Assembly (NCBI RefSeq): GCF_019175385.1
Contig: NC_083345.1
Location: forward strand, 43,112,098 to 43,176,097
Length of the DNA stretch: 64,000 nt
Direction: 5' to 3'
From: Lycium barbarum
Taxonomy: Eukaryota > Streptophyta > Magnoliopsida > Solanales > Solanaceae
Part shown: positions 20,667-32,890 of the stretch, one piece after another
Layout: every line of letters starts with the position of its first letter
Position numbering within the stretch: position 1 is the stretch's first letter
The notes under the pieces: generated by a model
Database searches by the model: none
The model's input: the letters and a program-made list of their open reading frames with translations, nothing else
Told to the model about the DNA's origin: nothing
Program-made: the position numbers and the translations under genes

Positions 20667-22799
20667 TCAAAGAGAAATCCCTACCAATATCAAGTCCCAC
20701 ATTGTTTGTAGATCCAAAAACTATGGTTTTGGCATTCTGTATAAAGAACCCCACCCTTCACATTTACACACACCTTACAAGTTTCAAAAACTCGAACATA
20801 TGCAAATTGTTTTCGAATAGAGCAAATAGTATCCACTTTAATTGGGGTTTTAGCTTTAGCTGAAACCTTTAGCTAATTGGAACTTTAGTATAAAAAAATT
20901 GTTTCTATTTTGTGGCTGAGCATCAGAGGTGGAGGAACTAGGCTTCCTAAATCCTTTTTCGACCTAGGCTGCATAAAGAAGAGGTAAACCTCTTTCCTTT
21001 TATTTATTTTTAGTATTTTTTGTGTGTTTCTGTTTGTTTGTGTGTGATTAGTGTGTGCTTATTGATATATATATATGCTTGTTTTAGTTAACTTGTGTTT
21101 AATGTTAGTTAGTGTCACGACCCAAATTCACAAAGTCGCGCGAGCACCTACCGTTTTCCATCTCGGTAGGCGAACCCTTTCCCAAATCATTAATTCAACC
21201 CACAATAAAGTAAATAGAGCCGAATAAGTAGAATCCTGAATCATAAATAATCATAAGTGGGGATTATAAATACAATCCCCAAGGAACTGGTTTGACTCGT
21301 ACAAGAGCAACTACAAGAATGTCTAATATACAGTTCTTAAAGTTAAATAAAAAGTTTTCTTAATGATGGAATATAAAGACAAGATAGATGAGCCTTCGGA
21401 CAGCGACTCGTCAGATGCTCACCCTTGACACTCGCAAGTTAGGCCTCAGAAATCAACCTCAAGAATTAGAAATGGAACCTGTCTCAAATTCTACACCCCA
21501 AAAGGAGTGTAGCAAGGTAGCATTAGTACAAACAACATGTACTGAGAAGGCATCATAGGCTGACAATAGTTAGTTAACATATATGAAGGGAGAGACTGAA
21601 GAATAGACATGTTGACTATTAGGTATAAACACCACACAGTCCAAGAATAACAAGTCGAGTACATAAAGATCAATTAGCCGAATTATAGCCTACGGTGAAG
21701 CACCTAAATACAAGTCTTGCCAAGTTCCCTACAATTCCACAAATAGCCATAAACAATAGTAGTTTCATGACTGCCGCGTCTTAATGATCTCTTCTCTCCC
21801 ATACTCCATGCAATCCCTAATCTAACGTAGCCTACCATGGCTGCCACTATCGCTGGTCAGCCGTCAACGACGGCTAGCCAGCCCTTGACACTCTTTTCAA
21901 CATAATTCCCTTCTTTACCAAACATACATGCACCCGTTGTTTTTTCTACAAGCCAGCCTCCACAAACCTAACCTAACACTACGACAAACTATGCGCAAAC
22001 AGTGACAAAAATGGAAGATTTGACGACCAAGAGTTCATGTGGTCCTATCCCTATCAAATAGTTCACATATATTAATGGTACACCTTATGTGAAGTGGTCA
22101 TCTAGTGACGTTTCTCGCATGGAATTTTATGAAGAACTATAATATGCTATTGTTGGTAAGTTTTCCTATGGTTGGCCTGATCTTGAAGAACTAAGAATTA
22201 TTATTCCTATGCAATGTGGGGCTAAAGGAAGATGTCAAGTAGGGTGTTTTAGAAACAGGCATGTGTTAATAAGATGTACATTCAAGGAGAATTTCATTAG
22301 ATTATCATCAAAGAGTGCCTTTTGGTTGAAATCAAAAGATGGGTTATACATATCAAATGAGGCCTCTTATTTATGATTCAAAATTCAAAATAGATGAGGA
22401 AACTACTACTGCTATGGCAATGATCTCTTTTCCAAATCTGTTGCCCACTTTCTTTGTGAATGAGTCCTTGTTTACGCTAGCATCAGTTGTAAGAAAACCA
22501 TTGCGGCTTGATTTGGCTACTGTTCATAAAACAAGGCCAAATTATGCAAGGGTAAAGGTTCAAGTGGATTTACTATCAGATTTCTCGAAGTTTGTAATGA
22601 TGTAGATTGAAGACGAAGATACAAAAGAGGTTAGGGATGTCAAAGTGAAGATTCACGATGATTATTTTCCAAAGTATTGCACTGAGTGCATGTTACAAGG
22701 CCATGCAAATGAGGAATGTAGAGTATTGCATCCAGAACTAGAGAAGGAAGTACAAGTAGAAAATCAAGTGGATACATCAGCGGAGAAGGTTGCTCAACC
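20667..22799 (+). repeat. 2.13-kb tandem duplication, copy 2
   Basis: Near-identical second copy, ending after GGTTGCTCAACC, where copy 1 ends at 20662. Beyond this the LINE ORF1 continues normally, so copy 2 is the one joined to the rest of the LINE. The internal TATA of the duplicated Tat LTR piece is at about 20740. Confidence 0.95.
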
Positions 22800-24306
22800 T
22801 ATGGAGAAAATAGAGGAACCAAAGCAAGATAGTGAGGATCAAAAGAGAGGTATTAATCAGAGGTACACACATCACAAGAGATAGAGAAGAAGACTGGTGT
22901 AGAAATTTATGCGAAAAGTGCTTTATAGTGGGAAAGTGGTTACTTATCCAGGAGAGAAAATACACAAAGGAGAATCAAATCAAAGTAAAAAGGAAGTAAA
23001 TGAAAAATCTACAATAGTTGGGGAAAAGGCTCAGAGTGTTCTACAGAGAGGCAATGTTAAAAATGTGCAGGAAGAAGGCATATTGAATTAGAACAAATTT
23101 GATGTCTTAGCCAATGTTGAAGAAGATGGTAAGATGAGGCAGGAAGATGATGTTACTAAATGTCATGGTAATGCAATTGAGGAGATTCATGAGAATAGTA
23201 ATGTTGTACTCTCAAACTCCCAGATGGATAAGTAGATCTCTAATGCAGAAGATAGTCATGCAGCTGAGACTTTCAATGACTTTGTAACTAGTGAAGAGTT
23301 GGCAATTCCAGACAATGGAGGAATGATTGATGGCAACAACAAAGCACATGAAATTTAGCATGAAGTGGCGATTAATCAAAAGGAAGTTGATCCTATTGAT
23401 GAAGGTGAGATACAGAAAAATGCTAAAAATCATGATGTGGTAAAGGCACGGGTTGGAGAAGCTTCTGAGGATAATGTACAAAAGAAAGGTGATGTTGATG
23501 CAAATGGAGTGCCGAATTTTGCAGCAGATGAGGTTCAAAAAACCGATTTGTTTCCTACAGAGTTTGACAATATGGAGGGTTGCATACAAGTGGTGCCACA
23601 AACAACAACTTTGACAGATGATCAACCTTCAAAAAATATGGAAGCACAAGATATTTATATTTCTTGTGAAGATGGGCATATAGATGAAGTTTGTGATAAT
23701 ATAATAATAGCTGATCAAAAGATTGATGGGAATGGTACAAAGATCAAATAGATGGAATTAATGCATGTTACAACACTAGGAGAAAAGGCTGCACTTACAG
23801 AATCCCATGAGGAAGTATTGGGAAATTCCATGCAATTGGAAAAAACCAATAGGGAGATAGAGTTTCAGGCAGGTGAGATGACATATGGTTTTGTTGGAGA
23901 TGAAGGTGGGAATTACATAGGTTCTTATCCTAGTAATCCTACACAAGAGAATCAACAAGCAGAGCCAACAACATTAGTGTTGAAGGAGCATATTAATGTT
24001 CTAGTAGTACCAAGGAAGTCTTCACCAAACAAAGAACTACATGAACTAGTTTCTCATGATTTGTATAGTATGGGGGATATGAATATTGCTGAAGGTGATA
24101 AAGTCCATGGAGCAGAATTGGAGTTAATAGAAGAGGAATCCATGGAAAAACATATGGATGAAATTTGTAAATAGGAAGATGTGCCACCTAACCATGAGGT
24201 CAAGGGTAACAGAAAAGGGAAAAAGAACAACGCTACTGAAGTCACTAGAGTTTATTTTACCAGGACTCTATCAAAGAGGGGAACTGGTTCTAAATTAAAT
24301 TCCTAA
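21837..24306 (+). pseudogene. LINE ORF1 (DUF4283-type RNA-binding protein), second copy with full C-terminus
   Basis: The reading starts MAATIAGQPSTTASQPL, passes several stops, and shows the YVKWSSSD and FSYGWPDLEELR blocks, the SKFVMM-IEDEDTKEV segment and the CCHC knuckle CTECMLQGHANEEC (22674-22718). A long hydrophilic, acidic tail (22720-24300) follows, rich in E, D, N and Q, with stops at about 22880, 23090, 23233, 23357, 23750 and 24172. It ends RTLSKRGTGSKLNS at the TAA 24304-24306. ORF1 proteins coat LINE RNA. The stop overlaps the ORF2 start. Confidence 0.87.
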
Positions 24307-27300
24307 TGATGTTGAAAACTTTCATTTGGAACATCAGATCAGTAAACAATCAGAACGCTTTTCATAGAGTGAAAATGTTAAACAAATATCACAAGTTTGT
24401 TTTGATAGCAGTAATGGAGCCTTTTCAAAATTCAAGACAAATAGGTATAGAAGGAGGCTAAATATACATACTGCTGTTAATAATTGCAATGGGAAGATTT
24501 GGTATTTTGTGGATGATGGGGTTGATGTCGAAGTTTTAATGGATGCTGAGCAACAAATTACCATTAAACTGTGCTTGCAGAATAGTGGTAAATCTTTAAT
24601 CAGTACTTTAGTTTATGAAAAATGTGATGCTGCAGAAAGGTTACAACTGTGGGATAATATATATAATTTGGCAAGTAACATGAATTTTCCATGGAAAACT
24701 TGGTGGAGACTTCAATGTTATCATGAATGAGGAAGAGAAAATTGGTGGACTTCCTATTTATCCAACTGACTATGAGGACTTTTCCTTTTGTGTCAATTCA
24801 TGTGAGTTGTAAAAAGTGGAATTCAGAGGAGTCCATTCACTTGGTGGAATGGCAGAGCTGGTCATGATTGTATCTTTAAGAGATTAGATAGGATTTTGGT
24901 CAATCAACCATTACAAGATTGGTTAGGAAATATGAGCATGGAGCATTTATAAAGAACTGGATCTGATTATGCACCACTACGTTTATCAGCAAGTGATCAA
25001 ACTCATGAGTTTCATAAGCACTTCAGATTCTTGATGTTTTTGGTGGGACATGGCATTTATGCAAATAGTGGAACAACATTGGAAAACGGAATATGTAGGG
25101 GATTCTTTCATTACTTTCAAGTTGAAGATGAAGAATTTGGAAAATTCTTTGTCAAATTGGAGTAGAGAGACATTTGGAGATGTATTCAAGCAACTTACAA
25201 TAAGAGAAGATATAGTCAAGATTAAAGAGCAGCTGTTTGAGGAGGATTCATTTGAGGAAAATAGAATGGTAAGCCGAACTCAAAAAGTATTTGCATTTTG
25301 AAGAGGAATATTGGAAACAAAAAGCTGGAATTCAATGGCACTCAGAAGTAATAGAAATACTAGATATTTTCACAATCTAGTAAAGGGAAGAAGAAAGAGG
25401 CTTCGACTAACAAGAATACAGAATGCCAATGGTGAATGGTTAGAGGAGAGTGAGCTGGTTGCTATTGAGGCAATTACATTTTATGAGAATCAATTCACTC
25501 AAGAACAAACTTCTACAGATTTGTGTTTGTTGGATCATGTACCAAGGATGATCTCAGATTAGCAAAATGATACTCTTTGTGCCATGCCATCATTGGATGA
25601 GGTTAAAATGCAGTTTTTTCACTCTCAGGAAACAGTTCTAGTGGACCAAATGGATTTTCAGATTTATTTATTTTTGGTCAAAAGTGTTGGGATATTGTGG
25701 AAGTTGATGTCTGTAATGTGGTTAAGTCTTTTTATGAGGGACAAAAACATCCAAAGTCTGTCACTCATACAAACATAATCTTCCTACCTAAGAAGTCCAT
25801 TATCAGTACTTTTGCAGACCTGAGACCAATTAGTCTCAGCAACTTCATTAATAAGGTTATTTCTAGGTTGCGGCATGATAAGCTTGAATCCATGTTTCCT
25901 TCTTTGATACCATACAACCAATTTGGTTTTGTTAAAGGAAGGAACATAATTGAGAATGTCTTGTTAACTCAAGAACTGGTGACTGAGATTAGAAAAAGAG
26001 GAAAACCTGCTAATGTGATCATTAAGCTTTATATGGCAAAAGCCTATGATAGAGTCTGTTGGAGTTATCTGATTCAACTTTTGAGATGAATGGGATATGC
26101 AGAAGGTTATGTGGATATGATTTGGTGAATAATAGCCAATAATTGGTATTCAGTACTTATCAATGGTAAATCACATGGTTTTTTCCATTCTACAAGGGGA
26201 GTCAAACAAGGAGATCCATTGTCACCAGCTTTATTCATTCTAGCTGCAGAGGTTCTATCTTCTGCTTTTAATTCCTTATTTGATTATGACATGTTCAGTG
26301 GATACGGGATGCCAAAATGGAGTTCTAAGTTGAATCATTTGTCATATGCTGATGACACAATAATTTTTGCTTCTGCTGAGAAAGAATCACTACAGATGGT
26401 GATGGAAGTTCTTCATGAATATGAGAAGATATCAGGCCAGAAAGTTAATGCTGATAAGAGTGCATTTTATATGTATAAGAAGGTAGCAGATCATATTGTT
26501 CAAGAGGTTCAGCAAGTGACAGGTTTTGAAAGAAGAGAATTCCTATTCATTTATTTAGGTTGTCCTATGTTTCATGCAAGGAGACAAAAGTTATTGTAGA
26601 AGGAGATGATGACAAAAGAAAGGGATAGGCTACAAGCATGGAAGGGAAAGATGTTATCTTTTGGATGGAAAGTTGTTTTGATCAATAGTAAAAGCATCCC
26701 AATATACCTGCTATCCGCAATGATTCCCCCTAAATGTGTCATTCGTGATCTGCACAAGATGTTCAATAAGTTCTTTTGGAAAACTAAGGAAGAAGGGAAA
26801 AGCAAACATTGGTCTAAATGGGAAAATCTATGCTTTCCAGGGCAAAAAGGGGGAGTAGGTTTCAGATCACTATTTGATGTCTCAAAAGCTTTTTTTGTTA
26901 AATTATGGTGGAGATTCAGAACTAGTAATACTTTGTGGTCAAACTTCATGTGGAATAAGTATTCTAAAAAGTTTAGACCAACAAGTATTCGATGGAAAGG
27001 ATGTGCACAAACTTGGAAGATGATGCTTGAAGCTAGGGATGGAATGGAACATAATATTTGGTGGGAAACTAAGGATGGTTCTGCTTCAATATGGTTTGAT
27101 AATTGGACAAAGCTTGGAGCACTGCATGAGTTACTTCATTCGCATGTGCAAATAAACCAATCTATAGAAGAAGTAGAGGAGTTGAAGGAAGGTGATCACT
27201 GGAATAATTCAAAGATGCAAGAGTTATTACCACAAAACATTATGAATCATATTAAGCAAGAACTGGGAGATTTTGTGAGAACAAAAGGAATAGATCAACC

Positions 27301-28458
27301 ATGGTGGAAGATTACAAGTTCTGGTAAGTTGACAGTCAAGAGTGCATGGAATGGTGTAAGGAAAAAAGCTCCAATTTCATAATTGTATGATAAAGTAGTG
27401 ACTAAAGGAGTGCCATACAAAATCTCATTCTTTTTATGGAGTGTTTGGTTCGAAAAACTGCTTGTTGGTGATGTTCTGATGAGAATGAAGATTAATATTG
27501 TGTCAAGGTGTTGGTGTTGTCAAGTGTAGTAGGAAACTATGGATCATCTGTTCATTACAGGTCCATTTGCATGTAAAATATGGAAGTACTTCACCTCAGC
27601 AGCTGGTATTATAGATCCTATCATTCAGATGAAGCAGACAATATTGGCCTGTGGAATGCTACATGTGTTACACGACTGAAGCCATTATATCAAGCTGCTC
27701 CTATTGTGATTATGTGGCAGATCTGGAAGAGTAGAAATAGAAGAAGACATAGTGGAGTTGTGGCATATTCCAAGGTTATAAATGAGATCAACAAAAACAT
27801 GCATATGTTATTTCAAAAAAGATCCTTGGATACAGAATTGTCCCAAAAGCTTGCCTCTGATGGTGCAAGTAATGGAAAATTATCAAATGCCACTTAGTTA
27901 CAAACAGGTAATGTGGAAGCCACCAAATGCAGGTCACTACAAATGCAATACAGATCGGCATCAAAAGACAACCCAGGGCCTAGTTCAACAACATCTTGTG
28001 TGAGAAACCATAGAGGAGATATCATATATGCAGAAGCAAAGAGATTGCACAATACAACTAACATTATGGCAGAAGCTATAGCTGTTAAGGAGGGGATTGA
28101 ATACTGTGTTTCATCAATTTTTGCCTTTAACAATTAAAACTAATTCACTAACAATGAAGAAGGTGTTAGATGGTATATGGGAGGTCCCCTGGAGTATAGC
28201 AGTGGTGGTAGAAGAATACAACATTGGAAAAGAGGAAATGAAGTCCAAGCGGAGCATACATGGAGAGAAGGAAACAGCTTGGCTGATTATTTTACTAACC
28301 TGGTTTTTGATTTTGTAGGTACAATACAATACAATCATTTTCATGACGTTCCAGCACAAGGTAGAAGACTAATCAATATGGAGAAGGATCAAATTCAAAA
28401 CTTTAGACGAAGATCCTCAGCCAAACAAGTTAGTAGCAACCGCAGCAGGAACCAGTGA
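24306..28458 (+). pseudogene. LINE ORF2: endonuclease, reverse transcriptase, RNase H
   Basis: The ATG at 24306 overlaps the ORF1 stop. The endonuclease begins LKTFIWNIRSVNNQNAF and continues with GKIWYFVDDGVDVEVL, then a GGDFNVIMNEEEKIGG block after a frame change (24700-24760). Reverse transcriptase blocks are DLRPISLSNFINKVISR (25815-25870), YNQFGFVKGRNIIENVL, VKQGDPLSPALFILAAEVL (26200-26255) and the catalytic SYADDTIIFAS (26342-26375). The WKGKMLSFGWKVVLI thumb/C-terminal region runs to about 27380. A degenerate RNase H follows (PPNAGHYKCNTD near 27925; HTWREGNSLADYF near 28255). At least six stops or frameshifts break it, although YADD is intact. Confidence 0.92.
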
Positions 28459-28975
28459 AGCATGAGATAGGGAAAAAAACTGGAAATAGTTTTGTTTCCA
28501 GTGTGTGGTATTAACAATTGTTCAGTCTGATGGATACATTACTATTTCTAATTGGGCATCCTACATTATGGGAACTTCTATAGGATGCAGAATATAGTAA
28601 GACAAAATGATCAAATTTTCAGTAAACCAGTTCAACAAGCAGTGCTTATCATGGTGCAGATTACAGTTTTGGTTATCAACTATAGAAGATGACTAATAAG
28701 AATGCTAACAGGATTGATAGAAGATAGAAACTACATCCATATCTGCCTGGATAATTCTTCATGAGATTTGATCCATTCCACATGTGAGACTTGAAGGTGA
28801 GATATGATGGATACAAATCAAGGCATGTGGAGTTTTGCTAATGTTAGCTCATTTCTTTTCTTTATTTATGTTCTAGGACTAGTTTTTTGCTTTGTTTTCC
28901 TCCTTTCTATGAATATTATGTTATCAATAAAATGCCACCACTTTGTGGTTTTAACAAACAAAAAATAAAAAAAAA
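28459..28975 (+). other. LINE 3' untranslated region and poly(A) tail
   Basis: Non-coding tail ending with an AATAAA signal near 28926, a TTGTGG region and an A-rich run (28956-28975), followed directly by the target duplication. Confidence 0.85.
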
Positions 28976-28990
28976 CCATGAACACTAGTA
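28976..28990. repeat. Right target-site duplication of the LINE
   Basis: CCATGAACACTAGTA, two mismatches to 19610-19624, directly after the A-rich tail. Confidence 0.8.
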
Positions 28991-29299
28991 CAACCAACAA
29001 TGTCACTCTGTAACCTCAAGTCTCAACCCAGGGGAAAGTCTCTACTCCTCGAATCCAGCAATTCCCAAATATATACTAATCAGGCACACGACGATCTCAA
29101 ATCAGTAAACAACTAGAAAGTCAATATTCACGAGCACCGTACTATACGATACATAATCACTACCAGAAATCAGATATATGAATGAATGAAATATGAATTC
29201 AATGCAATGATACACACATGCTCCAGACGAATGATATCTACGCCTAGACAGTCATGACCCATGGGGGACTCGCAAAGTCCATGTACCTACTGCAGCACA

Positions 29300-29378
29300 C
29301 AGCTTGATCCAAGTAAGTGTTGGGGAACGTGCAACCCGATCTCAGTCAGTGTTGCGGTACGTGCAACCCGATCCAAGT

Positions 29379-29411
<33 letters not shown>

Positions 29412-29436
29412 GCGGCGCACAACCCGATCCAAATAT
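29300..29436 (-). repeat. LTR minisatellite with a (GT)15 microsatellite
   Basis: Units of about 30 bp with CGTGCAACCCGATCC and AAGTAAGTGTTG parts. Inside one unit the GTGTTG has expanded to (GT)15 at 29381-29410. The same minisatellite is in the LTRs near 39023, 44030, 52975 and 57780. Confidence 0.85.
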
Positions 29437-31349
29437 ATGATTCTGAATGCATGCATGATATCAATGCCAACAAGAGTATATCAATGACAACTGTGCCATA
29501 CATGGACACATATCCCGATATTAAGATCAATATCATAACTTTCCCTTCCTTCCCAACAACATCAATACATGATAAAATATGATCTCCAACTTCATAAAGT
29601 AAATCACTAAGAAACAAGTATGGAATCACTCATGTGGCTACAAGCCAGTAAGTCACAACAAGGCAACAACTCAATAGAACACAACAAGGACACAAGCCAT
29701 AATAAAAAACAATACCAACCTAAGTAATCCATCCCATCTTCATACCCAAAGGCATAACATGCTTTCTCCGACAATCACTAGCTTTCTCCAACAATCACTA
29801 ACTCTACATATGCTTTGCAAACCGAAGTCTAACCATAAGGTAATCCATAACCTACTTGGAATGCCGAACAGAAGCATCGAACCAATTCGCTTGAGTCGTG
29901 CCTTTCTTCTTTGAAGATCCTTGGAACGATTAATGTCTATCAAGTATGAATTCTAAGTTAAAATATGAATCTAAGGATACCCATAATGCCATAGTGTACC
30001 CAAAACCCAAAAATGAACCCAAACTAGCCAAATCCGAGCCACAAGGGCAAAACTGTAATTTCATTAAAAAATGGGTTTAAATAGTCAAAATATAACCCTA
30101 TGAGTCTAGATGAGTCCAATGATACCCATATTGCTATACTTTAATTCGAAATCCATAACGAACCTAAAAAGGTGACCCCGAGCCCGAATGGGCAAAACTG
30201 AAATTTTTGTTTCACAAAAGTTTACCCATAGTCTAATTAGTCAAAATTTAAAATATCCAATAAAAAAGCCATGATCTTGGCATCCAATTCCCCTTTTCCC
30301 CCAAATTTCACTTTAGGGCTAAAGCCCTAATTTTGAACCCAAAAGCATGATTTAAAAATACTAATTAAGGATAGGAATCAAGGAAAAATTAAGGATGTAG
30401 GATTATAATCTTACCTCCAAGCTTAGATGAGAAAAACCCCTTTGAAACTCTCCAAAACGAACCCTAGAACTGGTGGGAAACGTAACTAAATCCCGAAATA
30501 AGTGGAATTAAGAAAAAATAGTTGTTTCGGTCAAAATCAGGTTCTAGATGATCACGAAGCTCAATTTAACAATCCCAATAAAATCCTCGAGAAGTTTCAG
30601 CCAAGATAGCCTTTTGAATCACCCAATTTGGCCTTAAAATGAGAGAGATACGATTTTTTTAAGTTGTGGAAAGAATGTAGAATTTTTAAGGGCGAACTTA
30701 GGGGCAAAATCGTAATTTTTAGCAAAATTACACCAGAAAGCCAACGATGAATTTCTTTAGTAAAATTGTCATATTTCCCTCATACGATTGCGAAACGCGA
30801 CGAGTCTACAGCTCCGAAATTACTATACGAATCTAATGGTTCAATCGAAACACAAAACAAAGGTCATTTGCTCATTATGGTACCCTCTTTTCTCAAAACG
30901 GCGTTGAAACAAAATATAAACACCATACAACTCAAACACATCCGAAATTCATCGGAATCTAACCAAAACATCCTAACGGGACTGTCTTGACCCGATTTTG
31001 ACTGTGGTCAACTCCAAATCATCTCAAAGGCTAGTTTCTCAACCAACCACCTAAATCACACTCGAACCTCTAGGAATCGAACAACGAATCGACTAAGTCA
31101 TAAATCACATTTCGGAACAAAAAGGAACAGTCGAAATTCGATTACAGGCACGTTTACCCAAAAGTCAACTTTTGGTCAAACTTAAGCCTTCAAAATTCAA
31201 AAACTTAGATTTTCTTCTTCGATTCTAATGCGATCGCCTCGGTAATGGTGCCACCCATTCCCACAAGTCATAAACATCAAAACAAAGCGAACAGAAATAA
31301 CAAATATCGGATCCAGGTCTTATTCTTCCAGTGACCATCTTTTTTACCA

Positions 31350-32640
31350 TAAATAGGCATATTAAATATTAAAACCGACTTAATTGTCAAAAACCATCCG
31401 TGTTAATGTTTGTGCTAGTTTAGTTTCTGCTCAGCTTAGTTGGTTAGTATAATATTAACAATTAATAGTTTCTATCAATATATTGTGTGTGTTAATGCAG
31501 TTAATTAGCATGCTTATAGACTATGTTTTGTTTAAGCAATGCCTAATCATGTGTGTATTTGATATATGTTAGTCTAATAGCACGTGTAGTATGGCTTGAA
31601 CAATGTTTAATGGCATACTTGTTAGCTTATCCTAATCATTAGTAAGTGTTATATGCTTTGAATGTTTCATTTCTAATTAGTTTGGTTTAGTTAAGCAACT
31701 ATTATCATACCTACTTTTCTCGGTATGGTCTAGTTTTGATCAAATGTTGCTACCAAATATGTGGCATATTAATCCTCAGCATGTTTGTAGCTTTGCTTGA
31801 TCCCCGTTCATATACAACTAGGCTAGTCATTAGTAATACATTGTGTGGCCTTGATATGGTCTAGCCTGTGGGTAACAGTGTATTTGCTTAATGAGATCAC
31901 AAGCATGCTAAAATGGAATTCCAATTCCTACCTGATTAGATGTGCGTTCAGATAAGTTTAGAATATCAGAAAGCCTATAGGTGTTCTGTCATGTCGCACT
32001 GAGATTAATTATTATCTGATAAGTTATTTAGTATGAGCGTGTTTGTGTAGCTTAATCAAGTATGTACTAAATTGATTTAAAGGGTCACTAGACTGATAGA
32101 TATCATGTTTGTTTGGTTTGGGTTGGTACAATTCAGTGGGTATGAGATAAGTTCTACAACATTTTTGGGCACAGTCTCTTAACACATGAATCTTAAATCT
32201 TACCCTAATTTGTGAAATGCTATCTATAGTCTATGTTATTATGCTGAATGCCAACTTACGGTATCTGAGCATGAGGTTTAAGTAGTCACAACTATTCTCC
32301 AATTATGTTAAACACTAATCTGATATGAAATGATTTAACTAGGCCATGAAAGGAATTCTTACCTTATCTATCCCAATTGAACTGCAAACAATTCATTCAA
32401 ACACACGCCATTAAAGTTCCCATGTGCTTAGTTAGTTCCAAGAATGTGCTTGTTTGGGATGTTTACAATGCTGATAGGCTTTGCATAAAATAATTGATTT
32501 CAATTCATCAGAGTAGTCAAATGTTTGTAAATGTCCATCATGTTAGAATTAAGTGGTGCCTAATATGTGTATATTCATATATATTAAGTGATTAAGTAGG
32601 CTTCAGCGTTCAAAGTTGACTCCTTAAAAATGTCTTCATT
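31350..32640 (+). mobile_element. Probable continuation of the Tat 3' LTR
   Basis: AT-rich, ORF-free sequence with TTAGTTTAGTT, GCATGTTTA and TTAATCTG-like words that resemble the downstream half of the second Tat LTR (about 47900-49480). It follows the split LTR directly, so I read it as the rest of the interrupted Tat LTR. Similarity was judged by eye only and the boundaries are approximate. Confidence 0.5.
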
Positions 32641-32699
32641 CAGTTATATTTCAGAAAATCGCTAACTTAATCAAAAATCGTAATGCGCATCGCGTCAGA

Positions 32700-32890
32700 G
32701 ATTGAAATGTGGGCGCCACAACGGCTGGAAAGGCGCTACAGCGGTGGCGCTGTAGCGGTGCTCTCGCTATCAAGCAGCAAGTATGTAGGCCAGTTGGCCG
32801 CCATGGCGGTCTCTCAGCCGCCTTAGCAGCACCGCCGAAGCAGTTCTCATACCATTGGAGCGGTGACGTACAATGGAAATCCCTATTTAA
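32700..32890 (+). promoter_or_regulatory. GC-palindrome cassette plus TATTTAA of the LTR
   Basis: Words such as GGCGCTACAGCGGTGGC, GCGCTGTAGCGG and CCGCCATGGCGG precede CTATTTAAG by about 15 bp. The sequence after the TATA-like box is shared with the minus-sense LTRs near 40385 and 54365. Confidence 0.55.

Larger units (their letters stand above)
19625..28975 (+). mobile_element. L1-like plant LINE, nearly full length, internally duplicated
   Basis: A short 5' leader, ORF1 (from 19700 in copy 1, 21837 in copy 2), ORF2 (24306-28458) with endonuclease, reverse transcriptase and RNase H, a 3' tail and poly(A) ending at 28975 are all present in order and flanked by a 15-bp imperfect duplication. 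Length is 9.35 kb, or about 7.2 kb without the tandem duplication. Stops and frameshifts in both ORFs mean it is inactive. It is inserted in the LTR that begins at 18976. Confidence 0.92.
18976..31349 (-). mobile_element. Long minus-sense LTR split by a LINE insertion
   Basis: It begins TGTCACGACCCAAATTCAC and contains the hairpin ACCTACC/GGTAGGC just inside. After 19624 it is interrupted by the LINE and resumes at 28991. The right part holds the GGTTGCACGTACC minisatellite, a donor-like GGAG/GTAAGA (minus, 30415/30414) and, near 31060-31250, blocks shared with the start of the LTR at 62436 (GTTTACCCAAAAGTCAAC; GGTGCCACCCATTCCC). The right end is uncertain, about 31349. No target duplication or internal region was identified, so it may be solo or truncated. 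Confidence 0.72.

Noticed and set aside
23212..24245. Minus-strand ORFs opposite LINE ORF1
   Set aside because: Shadows of the acidic, low-complexity ORF1 tail on the other strand; hydrophobic composition is a by-product.
28991..31349. Independent gene in the long ORF-poor stretch
   Set aside because: Blocks shared with other LTRs of the window (minisatellite, GTTTACCCAAAAGTCAAC) show it is the second half of the split LTR.
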